Source of the DNA: Consotaella salsifontis
GTDB lineage: Bacteria; Pseudomonadota; Alphaproteobacteria; Rhizobiales; Rhizobiaceae
NCBI RefSeq assembly: GCF_900167365.1
Contig: NZ_FUXL01000020.1
Location: 1 to 64,000, forward strand
DNA length: 64,000 nucleotides
Direction: 5' to 3'
Shown: piece after piece, positions 1-6,820 of the stretch
Position numbering within the stretch: the first letter of the stretch is position 1
Layout of the letters: every line of letters begins with the position of its first letter
Position numbers and translations under genes: made by a program
The notes under the pieces: generated by a model
Databases searched by the model: none
What the model saw: the letters and a program-made list of their open reading frames with translations, nothing else
What the model was told of the DNA's origin: nothing

Positions 1-1
1 C

Positions 2-316
2 GGCGTCCTCACCTTCGATCGGCTGTCGTCGGTGTATCTGACCAACACCCATCACGAGGAGGACCAGCCGGTCCATCTGGTGGTGAAGGACATGGCGCTG
101 CAGAAGCGCTCGGAGCACGACGTCTATGGCGGCCCGTCGCAGCGCTACTGCCCGGCAGCGGTGTACGAATGGGTGGAGACGGAGGGGGAGGCGAGCTTCG
201 TCATCAACGCGGCCAACTGCATCCACTGCAAGACCTGCGACATCAAGGACCCCAACGGCAACATCGACTGGGCCCCCCCGCAGGGCGGAGAAGGGCCAAC
301 CTATCAGGCAATGTGA
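2..316 (+). CDS. Electron transfer flavoprotein-ubiquinone oxidoreductase, C-terminal part (5' end outside window)
   Basis: Only the last 104 codons are present and the frame is open from base 2. ETF-QO is a membrane-associated FAD and 4Fe-4S enzyme that passes electrons from ETF (fatty-acid and amino-acid dehydrogenases) to ubiquinone. The fragment holds the cluster-binding part: a Cys in RYCPAAVYEW and three more in NCIHCKTCDIKDP, followed by the family ending NIDWAPPQGGEGP. That gives four cysteines as expected for the 4Fe-4S site. A hairpin that may terminate transcription follows at 342-375. The call is secure at family level because the C-terminus is highly conserved. Confidence 0.93.
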   Translation, partial: GVLTFDRLSSVYLTNTHHEEDQPVHLVVKDMALQKRSEHDVYGGPSQRYCPAAVYEWVETEGEASFVINAANCIHCKTCDIKDPNGNIDWAPPQGGEGPTYQAM

Positions 317-341
317 GGCGAGCCGAGACGTGGAACAGAAG

Positions 342-375
342 GAGAAAGGCAGAGCCTGGCGGGGTAGCCTTTCTC
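342..375 (+). terminator. Candidate terminator after the ETF-QO gene
   Basis: A perfect 9-bp stem is formed by GAGAAAGGC (342-350) and GCCTTTCTC (367-375) around a 16-base loop, 25 bases after the stop codon. Only a short pyrimidine-rich stretch (tcttac) follows, so termination strength is uncertain. It lies between two convergent genes. Confidence 0.4.
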
Positions 376-438
376 TTACGCGCTGTCTCTTGATGATGCC
401 GCCTGCTCGGCCGCCTCATTCCTGGCGCGGCGGCCTTT

Positions 439-1950
439 CTACTGGAACGCGGTCTCGTAGAAGGAGCGCAGCTTTCGCGAATGGAGCCGCTCGGGCGGCA
501 TCTGCGCGAGCTTTTCTATGGCGCGAATGCCGATCCGCAGATGCTGGGCGACCTGGGAGTTGTAGAACTCCGTCGCCATTCCGGGCAGCTTCAGCTCGCC
601 ATGCAGCGGCTTGTCGGAGACGCAGAGGAGCGTTCCGTAGGGCACGCGGAAGCGGTAGCCGTTGGCTGCGATGGTCGCCGATTCCATGTCGAGGGCGATG
701 GCCCGAGACTGGGAGAGGCGTTCGACCGGCTCGGTCTGGTCGCGCAGCTCCCAGTTCCGGTTGTCAATGGTGGCGACGGTGCCGGTGCGCATGATGCGCT
801 TCAGGTCATAGCCCGAATAACCGGTCACTTCCGCGACCGCTTCCTCCAGCGCGACCTGCACCTCGGCAAGGGCCGGGATCGGCACCCAGATTGGCAGATC
901 GGCGTCGAGCACGTGATCCTCGCGCACATAGGCGTGGGCCAGCACGTAGTCGCCAAGCGCCTGGGTGTTGCGCAAACCCGCGCAGTGCCCGAGCATCAGC
1001 CAGCAATGGGGGCGAAGCACAGCGACGTGGTCTGTGATGGTCTTGGCGTTGGACGGCCCAACGCCGATGTTGATCATGGTAATGCCGGCGCCGTGCTCGC
1101 GTACCAGGTGATAGGCCGGCATCTGAGGCATCCTGAGCGGAGCCGCGCCGGATTCGGGCTCGCGGGCGCCGGCGCGCGTGATGAGATTGCCGGGCTCGAC
1201 AAAATGGGAATAGCCGCCTCCGCCGCCAGCCATCACCTCGCGCGCCATCATGCAGAACTCGTCGATATAGAACTGGTAGTTCGTGAAGAGGACGAAGTTC
1301 TGGAAGTGGCGTGGGTTGGTCGCCGTGTAGTGGGCGAGGCGGTGGAGCGAATAGTCGACTCGCTGGGCCGTAAATGGGGCGAGGGGCAAAGGCTCGCCTG
1401 GCCGAGGCTCGAAATTGCCGTTGACGATTCGGTCGTCCGTCGCAGCCAGATCAGGCACGTCGAAGAGGTCGCGCAACGGCCGGTTCATCTTTGCCGCCTG
1501 GCCTCCGTCGATATAGGAGCCCTCGCGGAAGGCGAAATGCAGCGGGATCGGCGTCGTCGAATCGCCGATATAGACGGGATGGCCATGATTGCGCAGCAGC
1601 AGCTCGATCTGCTGGGCGAGATAAGGGCCGAAGAGATCCGGTCGCGTCACCGTCGCGGCATAGTGGCCCGGCTCGGAAACATGGCCGTAGGCAAGGCGCG
1701 AATCGACCCGCGCGTGGCTGTCGGTGACAAACGAGATCTGCGGGTAGAACGCCCGGTAGTGCCGGTCGGTCTCGCTGGATTCGAGGACGTGCTTGAACCG
1801 GTCGGTGAGGAAGGCGACGGCGCGATCATAGAGCCGGGTTAGCTCCTCGACGGCTGCGGCTGGATCGTTGAAGGCTCGTGCCGCCACCGGCTCGGGCGAG
1901 ACGAGTGGCAGGTCGACGGAGGCCTGTGAGAGTTGTGTCAACTGAGTCAT
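439..1950 (-). CDS. amn: AMP nucleosidase
   Basis: The 503-residue protein hydrolyses AMP to adenine and ribose 5-phosphate and helps control the adenylate pool. The N-terminal half is the AMP nucleosidase-specific domain (RAFNDPAAAVEELTRLYDRA near the start), and the C-terminal half is a nucleoside-phosphorylase-type fold with GITMINIGVGPSNAKT, the glycine-rich MLGHCAGLR segment and LDMESATIAANGYRFRVPYG. Length matches the family. I chose the ATG at 1950; an upstream in-frame GTG at 1992 would add 14 residues that look unlike the family start. No strong Shine-Dalgarno is visible at either. The gene stands alone, convergent with the ETF-QO gene. Confidence 0.93.
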   Translation of the reverse strand: MTQLTQLSQASVDLPLVSPEPVAARAFNDPAAAVEELTRLYDRAVAFLTDRFKHVLESSETDRHYRAFYPQISFVTDSHARVDSRLAYGHVSEPGHYAATVTRPDLFGPYLAQQIELLLRNHGHPVYIGDSTTPIPLHFAFREGSYIDGGQAAKMNRPLRDLFDVPDLAATDDRIVNGNFEPRPGEPLPLAPFTAQRVDYSLHRLAHYTATNPRHFQNFVLFTNYQFYIDEFCMMAREVMAGGGGGYSHFVEPGNLITRAGAREPESGAAPLRMPQMPAYHLVREHGAGITMINIGVGPSNAKTITDHVAVLRPHCWLMLGHCAGLRNTQALGDYVLAHAYVREDHVLDADLPIWVPIPALAEVQVALEEAVAEVTGYSGYDLKRIMRTGTVATIDNRNWELRDQTEPVERLSQSRAIALDMESATIAANGYRFRVPYGTLLCVSDKPLHGELKLPGMATEFYNSQVAQHLRIGIRAIEKLAQMPPERLHSRKLRSFYETAFQ

Positions 1951-2053
1951 GCCGCAATCTAGCGGCAAGCCATGACCGGCGGAAGACTGCACGATGACGA
2001 TTTATCGAAGGGGGTAGGTGCCCCGCATTGCCGAAGCTATAACGCTCCGGCGC

Positions 2054-2233
2054 CTAAAACAGGCCGGAGGTGCTGCCGTTGATGCAGCCATGGCCGCGTT
2101 CAGATCCGCACCCGAGGGTTTGATTGCCCGCCACGTTGCGCAACAACGGACCCTGCTTTGAATCCACCATGGCGCTGAAGCTCGCTGCGAACAGCGCGAT
2201 GATGGCTACGAGAAACGCCAGTCGGACAAGCAT
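2054..2233 (-). CDS. Hypothetical small secreted or membrane peptide
   Basis: A 59-codon reading frame lies in the 454-bp space between amn and the glutathione transferase gene. It starts with a basic residue and a hydrophobic run (LAFLVAIIALFAASFSA, about residues 5-21), as in a signal peptide or single membrane anchor, then a polar glycine/serine tail with two cysteines. I recognise no family. The ATG at 2233 is preceded by GGAG ten bases upstream. Without homologues it could be chance; the rest of 1951-2404 holds nothing else I can name. Confidence 0.3.
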   Translation of the reverse strand: MLVRLAFLVAIIALFAASFSAMVDSKQGPLLRNVAGNQTLGCGSERGHGCINGSTSGLF

Positions 2234-2404
2234 CACGGAACGACTCCGAACATCATTCGCTCACCGTTGCACGGCCAAGCTGAACCTAACCTGACTGCGC
2301 CTGGACTCCACACCATCAAAGAGGCGGTTTTTCGAAGCCGCGTCGATGCGCTAGATCAATCGCCTATCATCTGCAAGCCAATCCTCCCATCGAAAGGCTG
2401 TTTC

Positions 2405-3115
2405 ATGGACAACACGTCCAATCCCATCGCCCTTTATTACTGGCCGACGCCCAACGGCTGGAAAATCTCGATCATGCTCGAGGAGCTCGGCGTTCCTTAC
2501 GAGATCCACTATGTGAACATCGGTGCTGGCGACCAGTTCAAGCCTGAATTCCTGGCCATCTCGCCCAACAACCGGATGCCGGCGATCGTCGATCCCGATG
2601 GTCCGGGCGGCGAGCCGATCTCCGTCTTCGAGTCCGGCGCGATCCTGCAATATCTCGGCCGCAAGTTCGGCCGCTTCTATCCAAGCGATGAAAGGGCGCG
2701 GGTCGCCGTCGACGAATGGCTGTTCTGGCAGGTCGGCGGTCTCGGCCCGATGGCCGGCCAGTGCCATCACTTCCGCAACTATGCGCCGGAAAAGCTGCCT
2801 TATGCGATCGATCGCTACACCAACGAGGTGAACCGGCTCTACGGTGTGATGAACAAGCGGCTTGCGGATCATGAATTCCTGGCCGGTGAATATTCCATCG
2901 CCGACATGGCGAGCATCGGTTGGGCCTCGCTCTGGGAGAACCAGGGGCAGGACATCGCCGAGTTTCCCAACCTCAAGCGCTGGCTAGACACGATGATGGC
3001 ACGGCCCGCCGTGGCCAAGGGGCTCGTCATCGGCAAGGAAGAGCGCGAGAAGATGAAGCTTGCGACCGACAAGAATGCGCAGAGCGTTCTCTTCGGTCAG
3101 CGCTCGCGCACGTAG
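2405..3115 (+). CDS. Glutathione S-transferase, YfcG/YghU (Nu-class) type
   Basis: The 236-residue protein has the thioredoxin-like N-terminal domain (YYWPTPNGWKISIMLEELG, residues about 8-28; NNRMPAIVDPDG; SVFESGAILQYLGRK) and an all-helical C-terminal domain ending with FPNLKRWLDTMMARPAV. The TPNGWKI active-site segment and the GPMAGQCHHFRNYAPEK segment are typical of the YghU/YfcG group, which shows disulfide-bond reductase activity with glutathione. The start is the ATG at 2405, where family homology begins; the frame is open further upstream without similarity. It is a single-gene unit. The physiological substrate cannot be read from sequence. Confidence 0.88.
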   Translation: MDNTSNPIALYYWPTPNGWKISIMLEELGVPYEIHYVNIGAGDQFKPEFLAISPNNRMPAIVDPDGPGGEPISVFESGAILQYLGRKFGRFYPSDERARVAVDEWLFWQVGGLGPMAGQCHHFRNYAPEKLPYAIDRYTNEVNRLYGVMNKRLADHEFLAGEYSIADMASIGWASLWENQGQDIAEFPNLKRWLDTMMARPAVAKGLVIGKEEREKMKLATDKNAQSVLFGQRSRT

Positions 3116-3147
3116 CGCCAACCGCTCACGAGCGGAAGTCTGATACA

Positions 3148-3179
3148 CGGCCGGGCTGCATGAACATGCCGCCCGGCCG
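3148..3179. terminator. Strong hairpin between convergent genes, possible bidirectional terminator
   Basis: A 9-bp perfect stem CGGCCGGGC (3148-3156) / GCCCGGCCG (3171-3179) continues after one mismatch into GCATG/CATGC, leaving a minimal loop. It sits between the ends of the glutathione transferase gene (3115) and the oppositely oriented permease gene (3198). No T-tract follows on either strand, so it may act as an RNA 3'-end stabiliser instead. Confidence 0.4.
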
Positions 3180-3197
3180 CTTCGCGTCAGTCGTTCA

Positions 3198-4418
3198 TCA
3201 TGCGGTCTTGGTGATGCCCGCGGGTGGCTGCTTGAAGAAGAACGGGCGCAGCTTGACGCCGAGCATGTTGCCAAGAAAAGCGAAAACCAGCCACAGCCAA
3301 CCGTGGACGCTGCCGGATACGACGCCGCCGAAATAGGCGCCGATATTGCAGCCATAGGCGATGCGCGCGCCATAGCCGAGCAGAATGCCGCCGATGGCCG
3401 CCGCCAGGACCGAACGCAGCGGTATGCGGAGGTTCGGCGCGAAGCGTCCGGCGAACATCGCGGCGATCATGGCGCCGAGGATGATGCCGATATCCATCAC
3501 CGAGGTGACGTCGGCCAGGACCGGCGATGCGAGCGCATGCGCGTTTGCCGGCTGCTGCCAATAGAACCACTGCGTCGGGTCGACGCCGAACAGCATCGCG
3601 CCCTTGGCGCCCCATAGAGCGAACGCCGAGGTGATTCCCCAGGGCTTTCCGGCGAGCGCCAGCGTGAGGAAGTTGAGAAGCGCCAGAAGCACGCCCCCGA
3701 TCATGACGGGCCAGGGTCCCCGCAGGACGCGTTGCATGCCGTGATGATCCGGCACCTTCTCCTTTTCGAGTGAGCCGTGGCGGTCACGCTCAACCCTGAC
3801 GGTGATGGCGGCGACCAGCGCGAACAGCAGCAGCGAAAGCGCCATCGCGCCGCCGGCGCCGAAGCGGTCGACCAGCGAGATCGGCGCCATGTGCGGCAGC
3901 GAGGTCCACCAATCGAAGTTGACCGTGCCCAGAACTGAGCCGACACAGAAGAAGAGCAGGGTGATGACCATCCTGGCGTTTCCCCCGCCCACCGTGAAGA
4001 GCGTGCCGGAGGCGCATCCACCCCCGAGCTGCATGCCGAGGCCGAACATGAACGAGCCCGCGATGACCGAAAGCCCCACGGGCGAAACGTAGCCCCGGAC
4101 CGGCGCCCCGAACAATTGCCCGGCATCGAGCACTGGGAAAAACAGGATCACGCCGACGGCGAGCATCAGCATTTGGGCTCGCAAACCTTCGCCGCGACCG
4201 TTCACGATGAAGGCGCGCCAAGCGCCGGTGAAGCCGAAGGCGGCGTGGTAAAGCGTCACCCCAAGAGCTGCGCCGACAATGAAGAGCGCGGCGAGAAGGG
4301 CGCCATGCGCAAAGCCAATGAAGGCGGCTCCGAGGACCAGGAGAACGATTGCGCCCAGGGTGAGTGGGTTGCCCGAGCCCGCCGGGCTGCGGGAATGCGT
4401 CAGCAAGATATTCGACAT
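3198..4418 (-). CDS. YeeE/YedE (TsuA-type) thiosulfate/sulfur-compound permease
   Basis: The 406-residue polytopic protein belongs to the YeeE/YedE (DUF395) family, whose characterised member TsuA imports thiosulfate. Two pseudo-symmetric halves are visible, with the conserved cysteine motifs GLGMQLGGGCASGTLFTVGGG in the first half and GYGARIAYGCNIGAYFGGVVSGS in the second. These cysteines are proposed to relay thiosulfate by transient S-H-S contacts. Many hydrophobic segments are evident. I chose the ATG at 4418; the frame extends to a TTG two codons earlier. No TusA-like sulfurtransferase gene is adjacent. The exact sulfur substrate is inferred from the family. Confidence 0.87.
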   Translation of the reverse strand: MSNILLTHSRSPAGSGNPLTLGAIVLLVLGAAFIGFAHGALLAALFIVGAALGVTLYHAAFGFTGAWRAFIVNGRGEGLRAQMLMLAVGVILFFPVLDAGQLFGAPVRGYVSPVGLSVIAGSFMFGLGMQLGGGCASGTLFTVGGGNARMVITLLFFCVGSVLGTVNFDWWTSLPHMAPISLVDRFGAGGAMALSLLLFALVAAITVRVERDRHGSLEKEKVPDHHGMQRVLRGPWPVMIGGVLLALLNFLTLALAGKPWGITSAFALWGAKGAMLFGVDPTQWFYWQQPANAHALASPVLADVTSVMDIGIILGAMIAAMFAGRFAPNLRIPLRSVLAAAIGGILLGYGARIAYGCNIGAYFGGVVSGSVHGWLWLVFAFLGNMLGVKLRPFFFKQPPAGITKTA

Positions 4419-4808
4419 GGTCAATGTCCGATCTTCTGGAAGACGTTCATTAACCGTATGCGTCCGTCCTCATATTCGCGATGGTTGCTTTTGTCGCGGG
4501 CACCGCATCTTGCCGGCCCATACCCGCGACAAATGAGCCCGCCCAGGCGCTTCAGGACAGGCTCCTCATGGCGAAATGGTGAATACTTTCTTCAAGGAAG
4601 GATCGTAAGCAACCCAGAGGGTATCGCCTATGTGTATGATAAAAAACGATTTTTAGCCACGGTTTTCTGGAGGTTTCCGGTGGGTTACTTCGGTGTTTAA
4701 GTCAAATTAGGCAAGAATTTTAGGTGGCTTTTCAGTCGTGGGAGTCATGATGCCCCCATCAAAGACGAAGGCGCTGATGACGCTTTCGCCAACGACAGGG
4801 AAACGACG
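4419..4808. other. Intergenic region between divergent genes, with an inverted repeat
   Basis: This 390-bp stretch separates the thiosulfate permease (minus) from the small Sel1-like gene (plus). It holds a perfect 11-bp inverted repeat at 4490-4533, described separately, and an AT-rich part around 4610-4730. No plausible coding frame, tRNA or terminator is seen. Confidence 0.6.
4490..4533. promoter_or_regulatory. Perfect 11-bp inverted repeat upstream of the permease gene
   Basis: TTTGTCGCGGG (4490-4500) is repeated in inverse as CCCGCGACAAA (4523-4533), separated by 22 bases. The arms lie 72 to 115 bp upstream of the permease start and could be paired operator half-sites or the stem of a leader hairpin. 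I cannot name the regulator. Confidence 0.4.
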
Positions 4809-5081
4809 ATGGCACGCTTCGAACTTCTCGACCCTTCGATCGCCACCACCGGTGGGGCGCTGGCTCCGAGCGCCGACGTTCTTTTCGAGATGGGCATGCG
4901 CTGCGCCTCCGGGCGCGACGCCGCCACCGATCTCATCGCGGCCCATATGTATTTCAACCTCGCCGACAGCCTGGGCGCGGAACGAGCAGCGTTCTACCGT
5001 CAGGAAGTTGCCGCGCAGATGTCGAAGACCGAAATCGCTCGCGCTCTGCGCGCCGCCCGCGAGTGGCACTCGATCCACTGA
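4809..5081 (+). CDS. Small Sel1-like repeat protein
   Basis: The 90-residue protein has one recognisable Sel1/TPR-like helical pair: DVLFEMGMRCASGRD and AADLIAAHMYFNLADSLG-type spacing (alternating small and hydrophobic residues, A-H-M-Y-F-N-L-A). Such single-repeat proteins are common as short conserved proteins in Hyphomicrobiales; their function is unknown, with protein-protein contact the usual guess. No signal peptide is visible. The start ATG at 4809 follows a purine-rich stretch (agggaaacgacg). It stands between two divergent or convergent neighbours and is not clearly in an operon. Confidence 0.75.
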   Translation: MARFELLDPSIATTGGALAPSADVLFEMGMRCASGRDAATDLIAAHMYFNLADSLGAERAAFYRQEVAAQMSKTEIARALRAAREWHSIH

Positions 5082-5088
5082 GCGGACG

Positions 5089-6207
5089 TTATCTGACGTG
5101 TGCCTCCTCGAGAGCGCCCGACAGTGCCTCGGCGAAAAGATCGAGTTCGCTGTCCCGCCCGACGGTCACCCGGATCAGCCGATCGAGTGGAGCGGTGCCG
5201 GGCATGCGGATGAACACGCCACGGCGCAGCACGCCCTCCAGGATGCGCCGCGCATGAGCGCCATCGCCGCCGCAATCGATCGCGACGAAATTAGTGCCCG
5301 AGGCGAGGGGCCTCAGCCCCGCGGCGACGGCGATTTGTGACAGGCGCTGGCGCGCGGCGGCGATACGCTCCACAGTCTCGCGGAGATAATCCTGGTCCGA
5401 CAGGGCAGCGAGCGCCGCGACCTGGCTGACCCGCGAAATGCCGAAGTGGTTACGCACCTTGTCGAACTGCGCGATCAGCGATGGGTCGCCGACGGCATAA
5501 CCGACGCGGATGCCCGCGAGCCCATACGCCTTGGAAAAGGTGCGAAAGCGCACGAGATTGGGGCGCAGCAGCGAGATGGCCGGAAGAGCGGACGGCGGCG
5601 CGAGGTCGCCATAGGCTTCATCCAGAATCAGGATCGTTTCTGGCGGCGTCTCGAGAATCAGCCGCTCGACGGCGTCCGCCTCGTGCCAGGAGCCCGTCGG
5701 GTTGTCCGGGTTGGCGAAATAGAGAAGCTTCGGGCGCGTCTGCTTCGCCTTTGCGAGAAGCCCGTCCAGATCCTCGGCATCATCCCGATAGGGAACGGTG
5801 ACAAGCACGCCGCCATGGCCGGTGACGTGATAGTTGAAGGTCGGATAGCCGCCGAACGAGGTCACGACCGTATCGCCGGGAGTGATCGTCATGCGGACGA
5901 GCAGGCCGAGCAAGCCGTCTATGCCTTCGCCGACCGAGATCGCCTCCGGCGGCAAGCCGTGATGGCGCGCGATGGCCAGCCGCAATTCATGAACCTCGGG
6001 ATCGCCATAGGACCAGCTCTCGGACGCGGCCTGCCGCATGGCTTCGACAACGCGGGGCGAGGGGCCGAAGACGCTTTCGTTGGCACCGAGCCGCGCCCGG
6101 AACTCGACACCCGTGCGGCGCTCGATGGCCTCGGGGCCGACAAAGGGAATCGTCGCGGGCAATGAGCGAACAAGCGGCGTCACTGCGGGAATGGCTTCGT
6201 TCATCAT
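5089..6207 (-). CDS. PLP-dependent aminotransferase, histidinol-phosphate aminotransferase-like
   Basis: The 372-residue class I/II fold-type I aminotransferase shows NPDNPTG (166-172), DEAYGD (196-201) and the PLP-lysine segment FRTFSKAYGLAGIRVGY with Lys226. The N-terminal ARLGANESVFGPSPRV resembles HisC, which transaminates histidinol phosphate, but this clade (often named only as pyridoxal-phosphate-dependent aminotransferase) is frequently a second copy with unknown substrate; there are no his genes nearby. Its ATG overlaps the stop of the upstream carbonic-anhydrase-like gene by one base (TGATG), so the two are probably translationally coupled. Confidence 0.85.
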   Translation of the reverse strand: MMNEAIPAVTPLVRSLPATIPFVGPEAIERRTGVEFRARLGANESVFGPSPRVVEAMRQAASESWSYGDPEVHELRLAIARHHGLPPEAISVGEGIDGLLGLLVRMTITPGDTVVTSFGGYPTFNYHVTGHGGVLVTVPYRDDAEDLDGLLAKAKQTRPKLLYFANPDNPTGSWHEADAVERLILETPPETILILDEAYGDLAPPSALPAISLLRPNLVRFRTFSKAYGLAGIRVGYAVGDPSLIAQFDKVRNHFGISRVSQVAALAALSDQDYLRETVERIAAARQRLSQIAVAAGLRPLASGTNFVAIDCGGDGAHARRILEGVLRRGVFIRMPGTAPLDRLIRVTVGRDSELDLFAEALSGALEEAHVR

Positions 6208-6755
6208 CAGGCTTCCGCCTTTTCCTGCGGCAGGACGGTCAGGGTCGAGCGAAACAGCCGCGCTTTTTCGACATAGTGTTCCGCGCCTTGGCGAAGGCGG
6301 GCGATCTCGGATTCCTCAAGCGGTCTGACCACTCTCGCAGGCTGGCCGAGGAGGAGAACGCCGTCCGGAAACGTCTTCCCTTCCGTCACCAGGGCGCCGG
6401 CGCCAATCAGTGAATTTCGGCCGACCGTCGCGCCATTGAGCACCGTCGCGCCCATGCCGACCGTCGTGCCGTCGCCGATCGTGCAGCCGTGAAGAATGGC
6501 GCTGTGGCCGATGGTGCAGAAGGCTCCCACCGTCAGAGGAAAACCCATGTCGGTGTGGCAGACGACGTTCTCTTGAATGTTGCTGCCGTCGCCGATCTCG
6601 ATCCACTCGTTGTCGCCGCGCAGGGTGGCGCCGAACCAGATGCCGACATTCTCGCCCAGCCGGACCCGGCCGATCGCATAGGCTCCAGGGGCGATGAAAA
6701 CGGTTTGGGGAGCGGAAAGCTCCGGCTCTTGGCCGTCAAGAGAATAGAAGGGCAT
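6207..6755 (-). CDS. Gamma carbonic anhydrase-like hexapeptide-repeat protein (YrdA family)
   Basis: The 182-residue protein is a left-handed beta-helix with hexapeptide repeats from about residue 20 to 150 (VRLGENVGIWFGATLRGD, NIQENVVCHTD, CTIGHSAILHGCTIGDG, VGMGATVLNGATVG). Histidines in VCHTDMG, IGHSAIL and LHGC match the metal-binding set of the gamma-CA/YrdA family, which binds zinc or iron. Many family members have no measurable carbonic anhydrase activity, so the function is uncertain. The ATG at 6755 has a GGAGACG Shine-Dalgarno. It is the first gene of a two-gene operon with the aminotransferase. Confidence 0.88.
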   Translation of the reverse strand: MPFYSLDGQEPELSAPQTVFIAPGAYAIGRVRLGENVGIWFGATLRGDNEWIEIGDGSNIQENVVCHTDMGFPLTVGAFCTIGHSAILHGCTIGDGTTVGMGATVLNGATVGRNSLIGAGALVTEGKTFPDGVLLLGQPARVVRPLEESEIARLRQGAEHYVEKARLFRSTLTVLPQEKAEA

Positions 6756-6820
6756 TGAACGTCTCCGTGGGCGGCGGGATCACCGCCCGCCAAGTCTCGC
6801 CAGACACGGAAGATGGCCTA

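Noticed and set aside
4116-4700. Plus-strand frame extending from within the permease gene into the intergenic region
   Set aside because: The first part is a shadow and the intergenic part has no start site or protein-like pattern.
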